Of a stretch of 64,000 nt of DNA, positions 58,412 to 64,000 are shown in pieces (positions within the stretch are counted from its first letter, which is position 1; each line of letters begins with the position of its first letter). The notes beneath the pieces were generated by a model. The model saw only the letters and a program-made list of their open reading frames with translations. It did not search any database and was not told where the DNA came from. This DNA is from Nonomuraea jabiensis (GTDB lineage Bacteria; Actinomycetota; Actinomycetes; Streptosporangiales; Streptosporangiaceae). A program made the translations under genes and the position numbers. The DNA is taken from contig NZ_JACHMB010000001.1 of the NCBI RefSeq assembly GCF_014204795.1, forward strand, positions 2,542,001-2,606,000, read 5' to 3'.

Positions 58412-59365
58412 TCAGCGGGTGATGGTGCCCGCCCGGACCAGCCAGTCGACCGCCTCGGAGATGGCCTCGAGCGGCGCGTACCGGGGCCGGTGCCCCAGCA
58501 GCCGCTCGGCCTTCTCCATGCTGCAGTGGGGGCTGTAGGAGATGTGGTCGAGCGTGATCTGCGCGTCCCGCTCCGGCACCGTCTCCCGCCACCGCTCCCA
58601 CGGCAGGAATGTCAGCCGCGCCTCCCGCCCGAACCAGCCCGCCACCGCCTCGGCGTAGCCGCGCAGCGTCAGGGCGCCGATGGCGACGGAGTGGAAGCTC
58701 TCGCCCACGGAGGCCGACGGGTTGACCATGGCGTCCACGAACAGCCGCGCCACGTCGTCGGCGTGCACGTGCTGGACGGTCTCCATGCCGAAGTTCGGCA
58801 GCGCCAGCTCGCCGCCGTCGGCCAGCGTCTGGAACACGGCCGGATCGACGTTGCCCGCCGGGTTGACCGGCACCCAGCCGGGGCCGGTGATGTGGCCGGG
58901 GTGGATGATCGTGGCCGGGAAGCCGTCGCGGTGGGCGCGTTCGAGGAGGTGGGCCTCGATGGCGGCCTTCTGCTTGCCGTACTCGCCGAGTGGCCGCTTG
59001 GGCATGTCCTCGGTCGTCGGCACCCGGCTGCTCGGCCCGTGCGTCCAGATCGTCCCGCAGTGCAGGAACTGCCGGACCTTCCCGGTCAGCGCCGCCGCCA
59101 GGTCGCGGGCGCTGGTCTCCGTGAAGCAGATGAGGTCGATGACGACGTCGGCCTCCAGCTCCACGATCCGCCGCCCGAACGTGCCGTCGGCGTCCTCCGC
59201 CTCGCGGTCGGCGGTGACCTGGGTGACCCGCTGCCAGGCTCCGTGCGGGCTGTAGGGCTCCCGCTTGCCCCGGCTCACGGCCACGACGTCATGTCCGCCT
59301 TCGACCAGCCGGGGGATGAGGTACGTGCCGATATGACCGCTGGCGCCAATCACCGCTACTCGCAT
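58412..59365 (-). CDS. NAD-dependent epimerase/reductase (SDR family)
   Basis: Extended SDR protein of 317 aa. GASGHIGTYL at 7-16 is the NAD(P) motif, and the later YGKQKAAIE matches the YxxxK catalytic pair; Thr residues in HCGTIWTHG fill the Ser/Thr position. The C-terminal half has the substrate-domain look of nucleotide-sugar enzymes. It converges on the M28 gene with a 14-base gap and diverges from the AEC transporter. The substrate is unknown. Confidence 0.88.
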   Translation of the reverse strand: MRVAVIGASGHIGTYLIPRLVEGGHDVVAVSRGKREPYSPHGAWQRVTQVTADREAEDADGTFGRRIVELEADVVIDLICFTETSARDLAAALTGKVRQFLHCGTIWTHGPSSRVPTTEDMPKRPLGEYGKQKAAIEAHLLERAHRDGFPATIIHPGHITGPGWVPVNPAGNVDPAVFQTLADGGELALPNFGMETVQHVHADDVARLFVDAMVNPSASVGESFHSVAIGALTLRGYAEAVAGWFGREARLTFLPWERWRETVPERDAQITLDHISYSPHCSMEKAERLLGHRPRYAPLEAISEAVDWLVRAGTITR

Positions 59366-59443
59366 GCGCCCAGCGTAGACCCGCCGCTTTGCCGGTCAAC
59401 CATCCCGATACGCTGCTGAACGTCCCATTTCGGAGGTTGGTCA

Positions 59444-60367
59444 GTGTCGGGGGTTGTCGCGGCGTTCGCCGCCCTGGTGTCCGTTGCCGTGATCGGCTAC
59501 CTGATCGGGATGGGGGGCCTGCTGCGGGCCAGCGACGAGCTGGTGCTCTCGCGCCTGGCCTTCTTCGTGGCCACGCCGGCGCTGATGTTCGCCACCGTGT
59601 CGAAGGCGGACCTCCACATCCTCTTCTCGCCGGTGCTGCTGACCGAGGTGGTGGCGGTGGCGTGCGTGCAACTCGTCTACGTGCTGGTGGCCCGGCTGGC
59701 CTGGGGCCGCGACCGCCGCGAGGCCACGATCGGCGCGCTGGCCTCCTCGTACGTGAACGCCGGCAACCTGGGCGTGCCCATCTCGATCTACGTGCTGGGC
59801 GACGGCGCGCTGGTCGCCCCGATCCTGCTCTTCCAGCTGATCGTCCTCACGCCGGTCTCCTTCCTCATCCTCGACAAGGGGGCCCGCTCGGTGCGCGCGG
59901 CCCTGCTCCTGCCGTTCCGCAACCCCCTCACGGTCGCCTCCCTCCTCGGGCTCGTGCTGGCGATCACCGGGTTCTCCCTGCCCGTCCTGGTCATGCGCCC
60001 GGTCGAGCTGCTCGGCGGCGCGGCCGTGCCCGTCGCCCTCCTCGCGTACGGCCTCAGCCTGTACGGCTCCCAGCGCGCCCCCGCGGACTCCGAGGCGAAC
60101 GGCGTCGGCAAGGACATCTTCCTCGCGGTCACGCTCAAGGCCTTCGTCCAACCGGCCGTCGCCTACCTGACCGCTCGCCTGGTCCTCGGCCTCGACGGCA
60201 GCGCGCTGCTGGCCGCCACCCTCTTCGCCGCCCTGCCGACGGCGCAGAACATCTACGTGTACGCGGTCAACTACGACACCGCCCGGCGCCTGGCCCGCAG
60301 CGCGGTGCTGCTGACCACGGGCCTGTCCATCCCGATCATGACCGCGATCGGCGCGGTCCTCGGGTGA
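59444..60367 (+). CDS. AEC-family auxin-efflux-carrier-like transporter
   Basis: Membrane transporter of 307 aa with about ten helices in two five-helix halves. The family NAGNLGVPI motif is present in SSYVNAGNLGVPISIYVLG, and the second half has LAYGLSLYG and ALPTAQNIYVYA. Bacterial relatives export malonate, malate or other organic acids, or take up similar anions. The GTG at 59444 has GGAGG upstream. A histidine kinase gene starts 14 bases after its stop on the same strand, so co-regulation with that two-component system is possible. Confidence 0.9.
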   Translation: MSGVVAAFAALVSVAVIGYLIGMGGLLRASDELVLSRLAFFVATPALMFATVSKADLHILFSPVLLTEVVAVACVQLVYVLVARLAWGRDRREATIGALASSYVNAGNLGVPISIYVLGDGALVAPILLFQLIVLTPVSFLILDKGARSVRAALLLPFRNPLTVASLLGLVLAITGFSLPVLVMRPVELLGGAAVPVALLAYGLSLYGSQRAPADSEANGVGKDIFLAVTLKAFVQPAVAYLTARLVLGLDGSALLAATLFAALPTAQNIYVYAVNYDTARRLARSAVLLTTGLSIPIMTAIGAVLG

Positions 60368-60368
60368 T

Positions 60369-60374
60369 TACCAT
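60369..60374 (+). promoter_or_regulatory. -10 box of a probably leaderless kinase transcript
   Basis: TACCAT lies six bases before the GTG start of the kinase, and no Shine-Dalgarno sequence is present. This fits a leaderless start, although read-through from the AEC gene is equally possible. Confidence 0.4.
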
Positions 60375-60380
60375 GAGAGC

Positions 60381-61511
60381 GTGTTTCGCTCCTTGTGGAA
60401 CGAGCCCCGTCCTCCCGACCCTCCGTTACGCGTCTGGCGGGACTGGGCGCTCGTAGGGGTGCTCGTGCCGCTCGCGGTGCTCGAAGGGGTCGTCCGTCCC
60501 GACCTCCCGTGGCGGGCGGTCTCCGTGAGCGTGACGGTCGGGCTGGTGTTCACGCTGCTCTGGCGGCGCACCAGGCCGCTGCTGATGCTCGCGATCCCCT
60601 TCGTCACCACAATGCTGGCCCCGCTGGTGACGGGCGGGCACCGTGCCGAGACGTACACGATGGCGTTCCTGCTGATCATCGTGTACGCGCTCTTCCGGTG
60701 GGGGTCGGGGCGCGAGACCGTGCTCGGCTTCGCGATCATGCTGCTGTCCGTGGGCGTCTCGGCGTCCTTCTACGACCTCGCCCCGGCCGACGCGGTCGGC
60801 GCGTTCGCCGTCATCTTCTCGGCCGTCGCGCTGGGGACGGCGTTCCGGTACCGGGCCAGGGCGCGGATGCGCGAGCTCGACCAGGTCAAGCTGCTCGAAC
60901 GCGAGCAGCTGGCCCGCGAGCTGCACGACATCGTCGCCCACCACGTCTCCGCCATGGCGATCCGGGCACAGGCGGGCCTGGCCACGGCGCCCTCGAAGCC
61001 GGAGGCCGCCATCGACGCCCTGCGCGTGATCGAGGCCGAGGCGTCGCGTACCCTTGCCGAGATGCGCGCCATGGTCCGCGTCCTGCGCCGCAACGAGCCG
61101 GCGGAGCTGGCTCCCGGACGGCGGATCGCCGATCTCGAAGAGCTCGCCGGGCGTGCCCGCCTCGGCCCGTCCGTGGAGGTGGAGATGCTGGGCGACCTCG
61201 ACGGCCTGCCTCCGGCGGTCGACGCCGCGATCTACCGCATCGCGCAGGAGTCGGTCACCAACGCCCGGCGGCACGCCCGGCACGCCACCCGCATCCAGAT
61301 CCGCGTCGCCGCCGACGACACGTCGGTGCGCCTGCGCGTCAGCGACGACGGTGAGACGAGCGCCGCCGGCCCGATGCCCGGCTACGGGCTCCTGGGGATG
61401 ATCGAGCGCGCCGGCCTGCTCGGCGGCACCTGCGAGGCCGGCCCCGACCCCGGCCGCGACCGCGGCTGGACCGTCACCGCCGTGCTCCCCCGTACGGGGG
61501 CGGCGACGTGA
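60381..61511 (+). CDS. Sensor histidine kinase (NarL/LiaS-type)
   Basis: Kinase of 376 aa with four or five helices in the first 150 residues, HisKA_3 box LARELHDIVAHHVSAMAIR, and HATPase motifs (QESVTNARRHA, SDDGETSAA and GYGLLGMIERA). It starts with GTG at 60381 and its stop overlaps the regulator's GTG (GTGA). Multi-helix sensors without a large loop often detect membrane or cell-wall stress. Confidence 0.93.
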   Translation: MFRSLWNEPRPPDPPLRVWRDWALVGVLVPLAVLEGVVRPDLPWRAVSVSVTVGLVFTLLWRRTRPLLMLAIPFVTTMLAPLVTGGHRAETYTMAFLLIIVYALFRWGSGRETVLGFAIMLLSVGVSASFYDLAPADAVGAFAVIFSAVALGTAFRYRARARMRELDQVKLLEREQLARELHDIVAHHVSAMAIRAQAGLATAPSKPEAAIDALRVIEAEASRTLAEMRAMVRVLRRNEPAELAPGRRIADLEELAGRARLGPSVEVEMLGDLDGLPPAVDAAIYRIAQESVTNARRHARHATRIQIRVAADDTSVRLRVSDDGETSAAGPMPGYGLLGMIERAGLLGGTCEAGPDPGRDRGWTVTAVLPRTGAAT

Positions 61512-62203
61512 GCCCGCAGGGGGGCGGCGAGGTGAGCGCCCAGGACCGCGACATCCAGGTGATCGTCGCCGACGACCAGGAGATCGCCCGCACCGGGCTC
61601 AGGATGATCCTCGACGCGCAGCCCGGCATCGAGGTCGTCGGCGAGGCCGGCGACGGGCGGCGGGCCGTCGAGCTCGCGCAGCGGCTGCGCCCCGACGTGT
61701 GCCTGTTCGACATCCGCATGCCCCGCCTCGACGGCATCGAGGCCACCCGCCGCCTGGCCGGGCCGGGCGTCGCGGATCCGCTCGCCGTCGTCGTCATCAC
61801 CACCTTCGACCTCGACGAGTACGTCTACGCCGCCCTCAGGGCGGGCGCCCGCGGATTCCTGCTCAAGGACGCTGGCCCGGACCTGCTCGCCCAGGCGGTC
61901 CGCGCCGCGGCCGACGGCGACGCGCTCATCGCCCCCAACATCACGGCCCGGCTGCTGCAGACCTTCGCCTACTCCGGGCGCGCCACGGCACCGGCGCAGC
62001 CCCGCGAGGCGCTGACTCTCCGGGAGGAGGAGATCCTGGCCACCGTGGCCCGCGGCCGGACCAACAACGAGATCGCCGACGAGCTGCACATCTCCCTCAG
62101 CACGGTCAAGAGCCACATCGCGAGCCTCATGCTCAAGCTCGGCGTCCGCAACCGCGTCGAGATCGCCATGTGGGCGTACGAGACCAAGCGCGTCAAGCTC
62201 TGA
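61508..62203 (+). CDS. NarL-family response regulator
   Basis: Regulator of 231 aa. The receiver has VIVADDQEIARTGL, the Asp in LFDIRMPR and the Lys in LLKDAG; the HTH contains LTLREEEILATVARGRTNNEIADELHI. The GTG start overlaps the kinase stop by four bases. It is followed 99 bases later by a quinone-reductase-like gene on the same strand that may be its target. Confidence 0.94.
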   Translation: MSPQGGGEVSAQDRDIQVIVADDQEIARTGLRMILDAQPGIEVVGEAGDGRRAVELAQRLRPDVCLFDIRMPRLDGIEATRRLAGPGVADPLAVVVITTFDLDEYVYAALRAGARGFLLKDAGPDLLAQAVRAAADGDALIAPNITARLLQTFAYSGRATAPAQPREALTLREEEILATVARGRTNNEIADELHISLSTVKSHIASLMLKLGVRNRVEIAMWAYETKRVKL

Positions 62204-62206
62204 TCG

Positions 62207-62218
62207 GGCCGATCGGCC
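62207..62218 (+). terminator. Palindrome after the response regulator
   Basis: Perfect 12-bp palindrome ggccgatcggcc beginning four bases after the stop codon. It may act as a weak terminator or as a binding site upstream of the reductase gene. Confidence 0.3.
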
Positions 62219-62302
62219 AGGGAAGAGGTCGTACTTTCGGCTGTAGAGGGCGGGTGGCGGGCCTGGCGACACTGGTCGCAAGTCCCCCCGAAGGAGAGAG
62301 CG

Positions 62303-63286
62303 ATGAAGGCGTTCGTCCTACCCTCGTACGGCTCACCCCTCGTCCTGACCGACGTCGACCAGCCCGTGCCCGGCGACGACGAGGTGCTGGTCCGGGTGCG
62401 CGCCACCTCCGTCCAGCCCTACGACTGGCACTTCCTGCGCGGCGAGCCGTACGTGGCGCGCGTGATGGGCGGTGGCGGCCCGGGGCTGCGCAAGCCGCGG
62501 TTCAGCGTCCTCGGCGCCGACGTGGCCGGGGAGGTGGAGGCGGTCGGCAAGGACGTGACCGGGTTCCGCCCCGGCGACGAGGTGTACGCGATGCCCAAGA
62601 AGGGCGGCTTCGCCGAGTACGTGTGCGTGCAGGAGAGCGAGCTGGCGCTCAAGCCGAGGAACGTGTCGTTCGAGGAGGCGGCGGCGGTGCCGATGGCGGC
62701 CGGCACCGCCCTGCTGGCCCTGCGCGACGACGGCCGCGTCCAGCCCGGGCAGCGCGTCCTCGTCAACGGGGCCTCCGGCGGCGTGGGCACGTTCGCCGTC
62801 CAGCTCGCCAAGGTGTTCGGCACGCACGTCACCGGCGTGTGCAGCTCAAGGAACGTGGGCCTGGTCCGGTCACTCGGCGCCGACGAGGTCGTCGACTACA
62901 CCAAGGAGGACTTCACCCGGAGCGGGCGGCGCTACGACCTGCTGCTGGACATCGCGGGCAGCCGCTCCGGCTCCGCCTGCCGGCGGGTGATGACCCGCAA
63001 GGCGACCCACGTCCTCGTCGGCGGCCCGGCCGGCCGCTGGTTCCAGCCCGCGAGCCACGTGTTCGCGACGCTCGCGGCGGGGCTGTTCGTGTCCCAGCGG
63101 GTGGTCGTGACGGAGGTGGTGCCCTGCACGGAGACCAGGCAGAACCTCATGACGCTGGCCGAGCTGATCGAGAGCGGCGAGATCCACCCGGTGATCGACC
63201 GGACCTATCCGTTCGCGGAGATCCCGGCGGCCGTCAGCTACCAGGAGCAGGGGCACGCGTCCGGCAAGGTCGTCATCTCTCTCTGA
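62303..63286 (+). CDS. Zinc-free MDR alcohol dehydrogenase/quinone reductase
   Basis: Medium-chain dehydrogenase of 327 aa. The nucleotide-binding motif is NGASGGVGTFAVQLAK; the N-terminal catalytic domain lacks the zinc-binding Cys/His pattern, placing it with NAD(P)H quinone oxidoreductase-like enzymes. AAGGAGAG precedes the ATG. It lies directly downstream of a two-component system, a common actinobacterial arrangement, so it is a likely target of that regulator. It may handle quinones or reactive carbonyls. Confidence 0.9.
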   Translation: MKAFVLPSYGSPLVLTDVDQPVPGDDEVLVRVRATSVQPYDWHFLRGEPYVARVMGGGGPGLRKPRFSVLGADVAGEVEAVGKDVTGFRPGDEVYAMPKKGGFAEYVCVQESELALKPRNVSFEEAAAVPMAAGTALLALRDDGRVQPGQRVLVNGASGGVGTFAVQLAKVFGTHVTGVCSSRNVGLVRSLGADEVVDYTKEDFTRSGRRYDLLLDIAGSRSGSACRRVMTRKATHVLVGGPAGRWFQPASHVFATLAAGLFVSQRVVVTEVVPCTETRQNLMTLAELIESGEIHPVIDRTYPFAEIPAAVSYQEQGHASGKVVISL

Positions 63287-63306
63287 ATCCCACACTATGG
63301 GATGAT

Positions 63307-63319
63307 TTGTCTTATTAAG
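63307..63319 (+). promoter_or_regulatory. TTGTCTTATTAAG site before the TSUP gene
   Basis: This site matches the one at 3847-3859 in 12 of 13 bases. It is part of an inverted repeat tgtct/agaca (63308-63312 with 63322-63326), and could be the -35 region plus a regulator site. Confidence 0.45.
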
Positions 63320-63344
63320 AGAGACATGTCCTAGAGTTCCGAGC

Positions 63345-64000
63345 ATGACACCACTGGAGATGGTCGCGGTGCTGGCGGCCGGGGTTGCGGCCGGAGGCAT
63401 CAACGCCATCGTGGGCAACGGGTCGCTGATCACGTTCCCCACGCTACTGGCTGTCGGCCTGCCGCCCATCACGGCGAACGTCTCCAACAACATCGGCCTG
63501 GTCCCAGGCGGCATCACCGGCGTCATGGGCTACCGGCCCGAGCTGAAGGGGCAGCGGGAGCGGCTGCTCAGGCTGGCCCCGGCCTCCGTCGTCGGCTCGC
63601 TGGCCGGCGGGCTGCTGCTGCTCACCCTGCCCGAAAGCAGCTTCAACGTGATCGTGAGCGTGCTGATCGCGATGTCCTGCGCGCTGGTCCTCATCCAGCC
63701 CAGGCTCAGCAGCCTGCTGGCCGCCCGGCCCGGGCGCGAGCACGGCGGGCCGTGGCTGTGGCTGGGCGCGCTCGCCGCCGGCGCCTACGGCGGCTACTTC
63801 GGCGCGGGCCAGGGCATCCTGGTCATCGGGCTGATGGGCATCATGCTGGACGAGAAGCTGCAGCGCATCAACGCGGCCAAGAACGTGCTCGTCCTGCTGG
63901 TCAACTTCACCGCCGCCGTCCTGTACGCCCTCGTCGCGGACGTCGACTGGCAGGCCGTGCTGCTGGTGGCGCTGGGCTCGACGGTGGGCGGCTTCCTCGG
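63345..64000 (+). CDS. TSUP (TauE/SafE) family anion transporter (partial)
   Basis: The first 218 residues of a membrane permease cut by the right edge. It has the family pattern GGINAIVGNGSLITFPTLL in the first helices, and a second-half repeat GGYFGAGQGILVIGLMG. TSUP proteins move sulfite, sulfonates or organosulfur compounds. I start it at ATG 63345; the ribosome binding site is weak (GAGTTCCGAGC). It has its own upstream AT-rich promoter region. Confidence 0.9.
   Translation, partial: MTPLEMVAVLAAGVAAGGINAIVGNGSLITFPTLLAVGLPPITANVSNNIGLVPGGITGVMGYRPELKGQRERLLRLAPASVVGSLAGGLLLLTLPESSFNVIVSVLIAMSCALVLIQPRLSSLLAARPGREHGGPWLWLGALAAGAYGGYFGAGQGILVIGLMGIMLDEKLQRINAAKNVLVLLVNFTAAVLYALVADVDWQAVLLVALGSTVGGFL

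Overview
The window is very GC-rich, densely coded actinobacterial DNA. A cvnA-E conservon, DUF574-type methyltransferase and XRE/DUF5753 genes, roadblock proteins, a MocR regulator, four two-component systems, three P450s and many secreted hydrolases point to a filamentous actinomycete. The Streptosporangiaceae (Nonomuraea-like) are my best guess, but no rRNA or other marker gene is present, so the genus is inferred. No rRNA, tRNA, CRISPR array, intact transposon or prophage was seen.

Layout. 0-8.6 kb: the tail of one gene, an unknown protein, a secreted bulb-type lectin, a secreted trypsin-like protease, a P450 with a TetR regulator, a membrane-anchored AA10 LPMO, and a DUF574-type methyltransferase facing an XRE/DUF5753 regulator. 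8.7-14.7 kb: a catabolic cluster of L-fucose-isomerase-like protein, BNR sialidase-like protein, DapA-family lyase, GntR/FCD repressor and a divergent MHS-type transporter, with a palindromic operator between repressor and transporter. 14.7-19.1 kb: a complete conservon whose P450 lacks the ExxR motif. 19.2-25.5 kb: genes for DNA alkylation repair (Ada/AlkA fusion, AlkB-like dioxygenase, and a YcaQ/AlkX-like glycosylase with a LexA-like box), interleaved with an epimerase, a MocR regulator and a small membrane protein. 25.8-31.7 kb: an amidase without signal peptide, a repeat-rich spacer, a serine hydrolase and DHA2 exporter whose divergent TetR gene survives only as a fragment, and an HtrA-type protease.

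31.8-37.4 kb: a GNAT protein, two NarL-type two-component systems and two small membrane proteins, one of only 59 residues. 37.4-41.7 kb: three proteins of unknown function beside Hsp20, a CapA-like protein and an alpha/beta hydrolase. 41.7-45.8 kb: a six-repeat propeller-like protein and a GH43 glycosidase facing its LacI regulator. 45.9-49.1 kb is the most rearranged part. It holds a Phd antitoxin with a truncated toxin remnant, a pair of small genes joined by a 10-bp frameshifting repeat, an HTH/DUF5919-like gene plus NUDIX hydrolase behind an array of ACGTCC boxes, and an intact HigBA-type toxin-antitoxin pair. 49.4-53.1 kb: an OmpR-type two-component system followed by two paralogous Asn/Gly-rich secreted proteins. 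53.1-64 kb: a flavin monooxygenase diverging from a P450, an M28 membrane peptidase, an epimerase, an AEC transporter, a LiaRS/NarL-type two-component system with a quinone-reductase-like gene, and a truncated TSUP transporter.

The best candidates for undescribed biology are the Asn/Gly-rich secreted pair behind its two-component system, the DUF5919-like/NUDIX module with its operator array, and the propeller protein paired with a hydrolase. The toxin-antitoxin scar and the LexA-like box on the glycosylase gene are the clearest sequence-level stories. All family assignments come from reading motifs, not from database searches.
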